Shown in pieces: positions 57,777 through 64,000 of a stretch of 64,000 bases of DNA; within the stretch, counting starts at the first letter, position 1; the number at the start of each line of letters is the position of its first letter. The notes below the pieces were generated by a model that was not told where the DNA came from, did no database searches, and saw only the letters and a list, made by a program, of their open reading frames with translations. Source of the DNA: Streptomyces echinatus (GTDB lineage Bacteria > Actinomycetota > Actinomycetes > Streptomycetales > Streptomycetaceae); contig NZ_JACHJK010000010.1 in assembly GCF_014203595.1 (NCBI RefSeq), forward strand, positions 186,001 to 250,000, read 5' to 3'. The position numbers were made by a program, and so were the translations under genes.

Positions 57777-57959
57777 CTCCGCGGCTGTCACCTCTTAGGT
57801 CATCGCGCTGTCTCCACAAGCGTTACGCCCAATCTGCGTGGCCCGAGTCACACCCCGTAAGCGGTCAAAAGCGGTCAGACATACACATATGAGATCACCA
57901 ACAGCCTACGACCCGGTCGCGAAGCCATGCCCAGGGCGATCCGTCGCGCTGCCGGACCC

Positions 57960-58003
57960 CGCCGGACCCCGCCGGACTCAAAAGGGTCCGGCGGGGTCCG
58001 GCG
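57960..58003 (-). terminator. whiH terminator
   Basis: A 20-bp arm beginning CGCCGGACCCCGCC (57960-57979) pairs at 19 positions with the arm at 57984-58003, around an AAAA loop. Each arm itself contains a repeated GCCGGACCCC unit. It lies between the whiH stop and the hrdB upstream region. Confidence 0.85.
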
Positions 58004-58084
58004 ACGACCGGTACCCGGCCCGGCGCCGCCATGACCACTACGAGGACGCCGCACACCGGCGACCGCACCGCGCCCCTCGCGGGC

Positions 58085-58972
58085 TCAGTGCTCGCGCGGG
58101 GCGGGCACCACCCGCTCCACCTCGGGGTGCGTCGTGAGCAGCTGCCGCATGGCCGTCTCCGCCGCCGTGCCGTCGCCCGTGCCGAGGGCGTCGACGATCC
58201 GCGCGTGCTGGGCGAGGGACGCCTCGTTCGGCCGGTCACAGCCGGTGACCGGGCCGCCGGAGACCTGGAGGGCCGCCGAGACGATGCCGGAGAGGTGCTC
58301 CAGCATGCGGTTGCCGGCGATCTGGATGAGCAGCGCGTGGAACTCGGTGTCGGCACGCGAGTAGGTGAGCGCGTCGCCCTGGGCCATGGCGTGGCTCATG
58401 ATCTCGACCATGTCGCAGAGGCGCTGCTGCACCTCCTCACGCCCGTGCCCGGCGGCGAGGCGGGCGGCGAGCGGCTCGATCGTCCAGCGCAGCTCACTCA
58501 GCTCCCGGCGCTGGTCGTCGCGCTGCGGCCCGAAGGCGCGCCACTCGATGATGTCCGGGTCGAGAAGGTTCCAGTCGCTGACGGGACGCACACGTGTGCC
58601 GACGTTCGGGCGGGCGCTGACCAGGCCCTTGGCCTCGAGGACGCGGAGGGACTCGCGGACGACGGTGCGGGAGACCTCGAAGCGCTGGCCGATCTCCTCC
58701 GGCACCAGCGGACGGTCCGCGCCCAGATCGCCGGAGACGATCATCTGTCCGAGCTGCTGTACGAGTTGGCCGTGCAGCCCGCGTCCGCGGCTGCCCGCGG
58801 GCCGCCGGCCGACCCGGCCCAGATCCGGATCCCCGCCGTCCCAGACGGGCGCACCGACGCGGTCGGCAACCGTGCTTTCGGCGTAGGGGTAGCGGTCGAG
58901 TTCGCCCGGGCCGGCCAGACCTGAGTCGGCGGAGCGGGCGGCGGTCATCATGGTGTGCGCAAGGGTACTCAC
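58085..58972 (-). CDS. whiH: Sporulation regulator WhiH (GntR/FadR family)
   Basis: This 295-residue regulator starts at a GTG after AAAGGA. The winged helix has V-S-R-T-V-V-R-E-S-L-R-V-L-E-A-K-G-L-V (about residues 95-120 of a longer N-terminal arm), followed by an FCD domain with D-x-x-F-H-A-L-L and H-A-R-I-V-D-A-L. WhiH is the developmental GntR protein needed for septation in aerial hyphae, and in S. coelicolor it lies just beyond hrdB, as here. Its gene is normally read by the sporulation sigma WhiG; a WhiG-like -10 is visible upstream. Its ligand is unknown. Confidence 0.9.
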   Translation of the reverse strand: MSTLAHTMMTAARSADSGLAGPGELDRYPYAESTVADRVGAPVWDGGDPDLGRVGRRPAGSRGRGLHGQLVQQLGQMIVSGDLGADRPLVPEEIGQRFEVSRTVVRESLRVLEAKGLVSARPNVGTRVRPVSDWNLLDPDIIEWRAFGPQRDDQRRELSELRWTIEPLAARLAAGHGREEVQQRLCDMVEIMSHAMAQGDALTYSRADTEFHALLIQIAGNRMLEHLSGIVSAALQVSGGPVTGCDRPNEASLAQHARIVDALGTGDGTAAETAMRQLLTTHPEVERVVPAPREH

Positions 58973-59064
58973 GGATCCTTTGTCGGCGTCGCTTTCAACT
59001 CCCTTGAGGTCTTTGGTGAAAAGCACACGAAAGGGTGATCGCTCACACCGTCGCAATTGACGCC

Positions 59065-59072
59065 TTATCGGA
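59065..59072 (-). promoter_or_regulatory. SigmaWhiG-like -10 element upstream of whiH
   Basis: The minus strand reads TCCGATAA, matching the WhiG -10 consensus GCCGATAA at seven of eight positions, 92 bases before the whiH start. The -35 TAAA is not clearly present at 15 bases spacing (CGCA is seen). Only half of the promoter therefore supports this call. Confidence 0.5.
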
Positions 59073-59134
59073 AAGAAATGAGCTCACTGCGGGGAGTTGT
59101 GCGCAGAGCAGGACCGGAAGCGTGCGGGCAGCTG

Positions 59135-61873
59135 TCATCGCAGCCTGGTACGCAGTGCCGTGAGGAGATACGCACAGAGCAGTCCCGTGAGTGACAACGC
59201 CAATGCCGCGGCGACCGGTTGGGCGAGGATCCGGGCGGCCGCGAGCAGGTACCGGTCCCCGCCGAAGGGCCACTGCAGCAGGAAGACCTCCCGCAGCCGC
59301 ACGGGGAAGTCGGCCGCCATCCGCGTTGCCGGACCCTGCAGCGCCTTGTGCACGACGGGACCGATGAGGACGGGTACGGCGAGGACGGCGGCCAGTCCGG
59401 CCGTGGTGGACCGGAACACGCCGGCCGCCAGTACACCGGCCCAGGCGCAGCCGACGACCAGCCCGAACCAACTCGCGGTCAGTGAGAGCCAGTCCGCGGG
59501 AGCTTCCGTCAGCTCCCGTCCGTAGACGACGTAGAGCACTTCGGCGTCGCAGCCCACGGTGAGGAAGGCGAGCAGCACCGCGGTGGCTCCGGAGACGAGC
59601 AGTTTCGCGGTGAGCAGCCCCAGCCGGCGGGGGACGGTGCCGCGGTCCGCCGCCAGGGCGGGATGGCGGAACTCGTCTCCGAAGGCCAGCGCGCCGAGCA
59701 GCCCCGCCGCGAGCGCCGCGGGTGGCAGCGGCAGTTCCCGCGGCCATGCCGCGAACAGCCGCGCCTGCGGGGTGTGACCGATCCGCGCCAGGAGTACGGC
59801 GGTGAGCGCGGATACGACCAGCACGGCGCCGCAGGTGAGGAAGCCGGTGCCGATGCCTGCGGCACGCCGGATCTCGTAGCGAAGGGGGCGCAGGGGGCTA
59901 CGGCCGGGGCGGACCGTGATAGGGGGCGGGAGAGCGGAGGAGGCAGCGGGAGTGCGGGGCTCGTCGGTGCGGCCGGGGCGGTCGGCCTGTGGTTGCCCGG
60001 CGCCGGGGTTCCTGGCACCCGGCAGCAGGCTGCGGGCTCCGGCGACGGTCGCCGCGGGGGCGCCCGTGCCGCCGGTCTGCCGCTCGGCGGCGGACGCGTC
60101 CCCGCCGAGAGCGGCATCCGAGGCGGGCGCCGGATCCGCGGACCGGCCGACGGCTCTGCCCGGCGCCGCGTCGGGCGCGCTCTCCCCCTCGGACGTGGAG
60201 ACGTCATACACCGCGCCGTCCGCCGAGGAGGTCGCGGCGGACGCGGCGGTCGGCGACGCGTGCTGGACCGGGGCACCGGAGACGGTCACCGGGCGATCCG
60301 GCTCGGCCCCTTGCTCAGGAGTTCGGCCGGACGCGGACCGTGCGCCGTCGGTGACACGGACCCGTTCCGGCGCAGGAGAACCGGCCGCCGATCGCCTTTC
60401 GTCGACCGGGAGCGGCCCGGGCGCGGCCCGCTCCGTCATCGTCGCCGACGGGTCGGCGGGGGTGTGCTCCCGCTGTCCCGGCGGATACCCGGATGCCGTG
60501 ACGTGCTCCGACGGGAGACCGGGCGCCCGGATGTCCGGCTCCCGCGCCGACCTGTCCCGGGCCGCCGCGGCCGGGGACAGGCCGAGTGCCTCGGTGTCCG
60601 GCTCCCCGGCCGGCCCCGCGGTGCGCGGCTCCGTCGCCGGGAATCCGGCCGTGGTGGCCTCGCGCGGCGTCGCGGGCCTCGCGCGCGCGGGCTCCGTCGG
60701 CAAAGCGTCCGCGGCACGGCTCTGGCCTTCGGCCGAGCCGACGAGCGCGGCCCGGCCCGGTTCCGACGCCGAGGCCGGTGCCGACTGTCCGGCTGGGCGG
60801 CCGGGGAGCGCGCGTCCGCGCCCTGCTCGCCCGTGGCCGGCCGGTGCGCGCTCCCGGTCCGCGTGCGGGCCGCCGGAGGCCGCCGGGCCCCGTCGTTCCT
60901 CTCCGCGCTCCGGCGTGGCCCGCCGGTCCGCCTGCGGCGAGTCCGGTTCGGCCTGCCCGGGCTCGGCGGACCATGCTCCGCCGTCGGCTCCGGCGCCCGG
61001 CCCCATGTCGCCCAGTTCGTCGGCCAGTTGATGGACGAGGATCCCGTTGCGGAACGCGATCTCGCCGATGTCGGCCGTCGTGCTGCCGTACACCGAGAGG
61101 CGGTTGCCGCCCTCGCGTACGACCTCGACGGAGCGGCGTGCGGTGCGGGCGTCCTTGGTGAGGAGGGCCGCGAGACGCGGGGCGTGGGGGCTGCGGACGG
61201 CCACCCGCGGACGCAACCGAGTGCGGGCGAAAGCCCGGGTCTCCTGGTCGGCGACGAGTCTGCCGCCGTCGAGCGTGACGACCCGGTCGGTGGTGCGTGC
61301 GGCCTCCTTGGGGTCGGCCGTGGTGAACAGCACCGTGCCGCCCTGAGCGGCGTGGGCCCGCAACATGCCGTGCAGCCACTGGGCCTCCCGGGTGGAGAGA
61401 CCGTCGGTGGGTTCGTCCAGGACGAGCGTGTGCGGGTCGGGCAGCAGGGCGCAGGCAAGGCCGAGCCTTCGGTCCATGCCGCGCGACAGCGTGCCGAGGC
61501 GTTCCTCTCGGAAGCTGACGAGCCCGACCACTTCGAGGACTTCGTCGGCTCGCCGCGCGGGAACTCCCGACGCCGCGCACAGCATGCGCAGATGGCCGCG
61601 GACCGAACGGGCCGGATGGCCCGGCACGTCGCCGAGGAGTACGCCGACTTCGCGCGACGGGTGGGCGATCCGGTGCAGGGGCCGGCCTCTGAAGTAGGTG
61701 CTGCCGCGCCCGGGTTGGAGCTCAAGCATCAGTTTGAGCGTCGTCGTCTTACCCGCGTCGGCGCCCCCGAGGAGCGCGGTGACATGCCCGGCGCGCGCTT
61801 CGAAGGAGATGTCGTCGACGGCGGGCGGATGCGCCTTGCGGGGATTGCTGGTCAGTCCGAAGGCCTGGATCAC
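59135..61873 (-). CDS. Giant ABC ATPase-permease fusion with disordered linker
   Basis: This 912-residue protein (GTG at V-I-Q-A-F-G-L; the frame continues 18 codons upstream) begins with an ABC-2-type ATPase (about 1-245): Walker A G-G-A-D-A-G-K-T, signature L-S-R-G-M-D and Walker B L-V-L-D-E-P-T-D-G-L-S. An auxiliary domain to about 300 is followed by some 340 residues of Ala/Pro/Gly/Glu/Arg-rich, apparently disordered sequence. The C-terminal 250 residues have about six membrane helices like an ABC-2 permease. One chain thus holds both halves of an exporter. It lies beside whiH; the substrate is unknown. Confidence 0.78.
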   Translation of the reverse strand: MIQAFGLTSNPRKAHPPAVDDISFEARAGHVTALLGGADAGKTTTLKLMLELQPGRGSTYFRGRPLHRIAHPSREVGVLLGDVPGHPARSVRGHLRMLCAASGVPARRADEVLEVVGLVSFREERLGTLSRGMDRRLGLACALLPDPHTLVLDEPTDGLSTREAQWLHGMLRAHAAQGGTVLFTTADPKEAARTTDRVVTLDGGRLVADQETRAFARTRLRPRVAVRSPHAPRLAALLTKDARTARRSVEVVREGGNRLSVYGSTTADIGEIAFRNGILVHQLADELGDMGPGAGADGGAWSAEPGQAEPDSPQADRRATPERGEERRGPAASGGPHADRERAPAGHGRAGRGRALPGRPAGQSAPASASEPGRAALVGSAEGQSRAADALPTEPARARPATPREATTAGFPATEPRTAGPAGEPDTEALGLSPAAAARDRSAREPDIRAPGLPSEHVTASGYPPGQREHTPADPSATMTERAAPGPLPVDERRSAAGSPAPERVRVTDGARSASGRTPEQGAEPDRPVTVSGAPVQHASPTAASAATSSADGAVYDVSTSEGESAPDAAPGRAVGRSADPAPASDAALGGDASAAERQTGGTGAPAATVAGARSLLPGARNPGAGQPQADRPGRTDEPRTPAASSALPPPITVRPGRSPLRPLRYEIRRAAGIGTGFLTCGAVLVVSALTAVLLARIGHTPQARLFAAWPRELPLPPAALAAGLLGALAFGDEFRHPALAADRGTVPRRLGLLTAKLLVSGATAVLLAFLTVGCDAEVLYVVYGRELTEAPADWLSLTASWFGLVVGCAWAGVLAAGVFRSTTAGLAAVLAVPVLIGPVVHKALQGPATRMAADFPVRLREVFLLQWPFGGDRYLLAAARILAQPVAAALALSLTGLLCAYLLTALRTRLR

Positions 61874-62044
61874 CTGCAGCAAGATAGCGCGACATATCCC
61901 TTTTTTCCGGTATAAGGCGGCTTGCATGGGAATCCCGTGCGGCCTGACCCCGCTCTTGTCCGCCGTTCGATGGAATTGGAGCCCGGCCCCGGCCGCCCCT
62001 ACCCCGGCGCGATCAGCGCCGAGCGGAGCCGTCGCCCCCGCGTC

Positions 62045-62803
62045 TCACACCTCGGGGCGCAGCATCGGCGGGTTGAGCAGGGTGGCGCCTCCGGCTCGGA
62101 AGAGCTGGGCCGGCCGGCCTCCCTGGCGTGTGGTCGTCCCTCCCGTCGGGACGAGGAAGCCGGGGGTTCCGGTGACCTTGCGGTGGAAGTTGCGCGGGTC
62201 GAGCGCCACTCCCCACACCGCCTCGTACACCCGGCGCAGTTCCCCGACGGTGAACTCGGGCGGGCAGAAGGCGGTGGCCAGTGACGAGTACTCGATCTTG
62301 GAGCGGGCGCGTTCCACTCCGTCGGCGAGGATCTGGGCGTGATCGAAGGCGAGCGGTGCCACGGGTTCGCCGTCACGGCCGTAACCGCCCTGCGCGAGAA
62401 GTTCCTCGACCGGCGCCCAGCGCGCGTTACTCGCGTCACCGCCGGCACGCGGGGCGGGCAGGTCGGGCGCGAGCGCCAGATGCGCGACGCTGACCACACG
62501 CATGCGCGGGTCCCGCTTGGGGTCGCCGTAGGTGGCGAGCTGCTCCAGGTGGGCTCCGTTGTCCTGGGCCGGGGCCGCAGGGTCGTGGGCGCACAGCCCG
62601 GTCTCCTCGGCCAGCTCGCGCGCCGCCGCCTGGGACAGGTCCTCGTCGTCCCGTACGAAGCCGCCGGGCAGTGCCCAGCGCCCCTGGAAGGGGGGCTCGC
62701 CCCTGCGTACCGCGAGCGCGCACAGGGAATGGCGCCGCACGGTCAGCACGACCAGGTCCACAGTGACGGCGAAGGGCGGAAACGCTGACGGGTCGTAGGG
62801 CAT
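62045..62803 (-). CDS. NrtR-type Nudix hydrolase/winged-helix regulator
   Basis: This 252-residue protein has an N-terminal Nudix domain with the complete box G-G-F-V...R-E-L-A-E-E-T-G (about 48-70) and a C-terminal winged helix (about 160-245; Y-S-S-L-A-T-A-F-C and R-R-V-Y-E-A-V-W). This pairing is the NrtR family, which represses NAD-related or sugar genes and in which the Nudix domain binds ADP-ribose. Because the Nudix box is intact, it may also hydrolyse a nucleotide sugar. An inverted repeat in its own leader may be its operator. Confidence 0.85.
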   Translation of the reverse strand: MPYDPSAFPPFAVTVDLVVLTVRRHSLCALAVRRGEPPFQGRWALPGGFVRDDEDLSQAAARELAEETGLCAHDPAAPAQDNGAHLEQLATYGDPKRDPRMRVVSVAHLALAPDLPAPRAGGDASNARWAPVEELLAQGGYGRDGEPVAPLAFDHAQILADGVERARSKIEYSSLATAFCPPEFTVGELRRVYEAVWGVALDPRNFHRKVTGTPGFLVPTGGTTTRQGGRPAQLFRAGGATLLNPPMLRPEV

Positions 62804-62816
62804 GCGGCGATCATAG

Positions 62817-62831
62817 TCGTCTGCCTGACGA
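62817..62831. promoter_or_regulatory. Inverted repeat upstream of the NrtR-type gene
   Basis: TCGTC-TGCCT-GACGA lies 14 bases before the ATG on the minus strand, where an autorepressor would act. It is short, so the call is tentative. Confidence 0.45.
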
Positions 62832-62956
62832 TAAACACTCCCCTGGTCGGCCGCATCCGTGGCGGTTCGCTCCCTTCCGGCGGTGCAAGACGGGGACGGG
62901 CTCCCGTCCGTCGATCCGGTGGCGTCGTACGAGGTCGCCCTTCTCGTCCGGGGACG

Positions 62957-64000
62957 TCACGCGCCCAGTTGCAGGCCCTCCGCCGCCTCCTCCACCATCG
63001 CGAGCCCCAGCCGGCTGACGCGCACGGCGAAAGGGCCGCCCGCGACGCGCAGCCCGCTGAGGCCGAGCTCGCCCAGCGGAGCGGTGCGCACGGGGCGCAG
63101 GGTGACCGTGCGGGCCGGGGCATCGGGGCGGATGCCGGCGAGGGCGGTGAGGAGCAGGATCACGGATGCGGCGGCGGTGGCCGCCGGGCGGCAGGCCGCG
63201 GGGTGCGCGAGGGGTGCGGAGCCGGCGGAGCGCTGTTCGCCCGCGAACATCTCCGGCAGCCGGTACCCGAAGTGTGCCGCGGCGTCGATCAGCCCTCTCA
63301 GCAGGCCGGCGGCCTCCTTCTCGTAGCCCGCCGCCAACAGGCCGGCGACTGCGAGGGCGGTCTCCTGGACCCGCACGGCCCCTGCCCGGTGGCCGAACGC
63401 GTTGTATCCCGCCTCCTTGGCTCCGAGACCCCGCAGGCCCCAGCCCGCGTCCATGGCGGGGGTGCCCAGCAGCCGGGCGAGGTGTTCGGTCCGCACCTTG
63501 TCGAGCAGGCCCGGAGCGAGCCGGCCGGCACCGAGCAGACCGGTGTCGAGGAGGTGGACAGCGGCGGCCGTCAGGTGGGGCGCGGGCCGGCCGTCCGGTG
63601 CCAGGGCCGCGGCCGGGCGTCCACCGCTGCGGTCCTCGACCCAGAAGCCGGTCCGGAAGGCCGCCGTGAGGGTCTCGGCCCAGTGGCGCAGCTCCGTGGC
63701 GCCCGGTCTGCCACAGGCATCGAGGAGTTCGGCACCGAGCAGGGCGGCGCGGTGCGCGTGGGCCTGTGTCTCGCAGCGGGCCGGGCCGGCGGGGCCTGGG
63801 TCGGTGAGGTAGGTGCCGTCGCCGACGGTGGTCCGCAGCCAGGTCAGGCAGCGCTCGGCCGCGGGCAGCAGTTCCTCCGTGTCCTGGTCGGGCAGCCCCC
63901 AGCGGCGGGCCTCGGCGAGCAGGACGGGGAAGAGCAGGGTGGCCTCCGTTCCTGTGCAGCTCGGCGGGAGATGCGGGCCGGCGTCCCGTCGCGGGCCGGG
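62957..64000 (-). CDS. Glycogen-debranching-like protein, partial
   Basis: The frame is open from the stop to the window end (347 codons), so the N-terminus lies outside. The sequence follows the C-terminal six-hairpin part of bacterial amylo-alpha-1,6-glucosidase-like proteins: C-T-G-T-E-A-T-L-L-F-P near the edge, W-G-L-R-G-L then A-G-Y-N-A-F-G-H-R-A-G-A-V, and L-P-E-M-F-A-G-E-Q-R. The family's Y-H-N-G-S-V-W-P-H-D is replaced here by G-H-R-A-G-A-V-R-V-Q-E, so glucosidase activity is doubtful. The gap to the Nudix gene holds the weak inverted repeat noted above. Confidence 0.75.
   Translation of the reverse strand, partial: PGPRRDAGPHLPPSCTGTEATLLFPVLLAEARRWGLPDQDTEELLPAAERCLTWLRTTVGDGTYLTDPGPAGPARCETQAHAHRAALLGAELLDACGRPGATELRHWAETLTAAFRTGFWVEDRSGGRPAAALAPDGRPAPHLTAAAVHLLDTGLLGAGRLAPGLLDKVRTEHLARLLGTPAMDAGWGLRGLGAKEAGYNAFGHRAGAVRVQETALAVAGLLAAGYEKEAAGLLRGLIDAAAHFGYRLPEMFAGEQRSAGSAPLAHPAACRPAATAAASVILLLTALAGIRPDAPARTVTLRPVRTAPLGELGLSGLRVAGGPFAVRVSRLGLAMVEEAAEGLQLGA

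Noticed and set aside
55819..57798. 659-codon open frame opposite hrdB
   Set aside because: The sequence is a repetitive complement of the HrdB spacer and has no family resemblance.
1..64000. CRISPR arrays, tRNA or rRNA genes, insertion sequences
   Set aside because: No spaced direct repeats of the CRISPR type, no cloverleaf-like segment and no transposase motif were found by reading; the repeats seen are short tandem units.

Overview
The window is a high-GC actinobacterial chromosome segment, almost certainly from Streptomyces. The identifying genes are hrdB (essential sigma factor), whiH (sporulation regulator), sepH (FtsZ partner), cutRS, and the parC/parE topoisomerase IV pair. A DasR dre operator before ptsH, a c-di-AMP riboswitch before an M23 peptidase, many GTG/TTG starts and several apparently leaderless promoters fit the same assignment. 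From memory the gene order resembles the S. coelicolor region around SCO5815-SCO5875 read in reverse; that could not be checked here. No transposase, integrase, CRISPR array, tRNA, rRNA or biosynthetic cluster was seen, so this is core chromosome rather than an island.

Layout. 1-6.4 kb: potassium genes (two TrkA/RCK proteins, KdpDE) with a DUF3159 membrane protein, an OB-fold protein and a lone ABC ATPase. 6.6-13.4 kb: dut cluster, small conserved actinobacterial proteins, cutRS. 13.4-20.3 kb: inositol monophosphatase, ferrochelatase, MFS exporter, ALO-type oxidase, a proline-rich membrane protein, sepH. 20.3-28.2 kb: mercaptopyruvate sulfurtransferase, VOC protein, thymidine kinase, an AlkP-family hydrolase, DUF5998, a gene broken in a G7 run, and the large PatA-type protein acetyltransferase. 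28.3-33.6 kb: ptsH, a GntR regulator, the riboswitch-controlled M23 peptidase, and a catalytic/non-catalytic M16 peptidase pair. 33.9-41.1 kb: parC, a CobW GTPase, a citrate synthase divergent from a helix-turn-helix/citrate-synthase fusion, and an iron-box-controlled sucrase/ferredoxin-like protein. 41.2-47.2 kb: a CitA/DcuS-type kinase, two paralogous CitB-type regulators and an NMT1-type ABC transporter between them. 47.2-51.8 kb: an ActP-like symporter with DUF485 partner behind a NarL-type two-component system. 52.2-59 kb: parE, small zinc protein, secreted trypsin-like protease, hrdB, whiH. 59.1-64 kb: a giant ABC ATPase-permease fusion, an NrtR-type Nudix regulator, and a partial debranching-enzyme-like protein.

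How the genes work together. Themes are potassium and c-di-AMP physiology, central carbon control (HPr, citrate synthases, acyl-CoA-type acetyltransferase, carboxylate-type signalling and uptake), and chromosome or cell-cycle functions (topoisomerase IV, SepH, HrdB, WhiH). The least understood parts are the divergent citrate-synthase locus, the ABC transporter flanked by two copies of one response regulator (only one with a kinase), the iron-box promoter that abuts a GTG start, the ABC fusion with a linker of about 340 residues, and the debranching-like enzyme that has lost its usual active-site motif.
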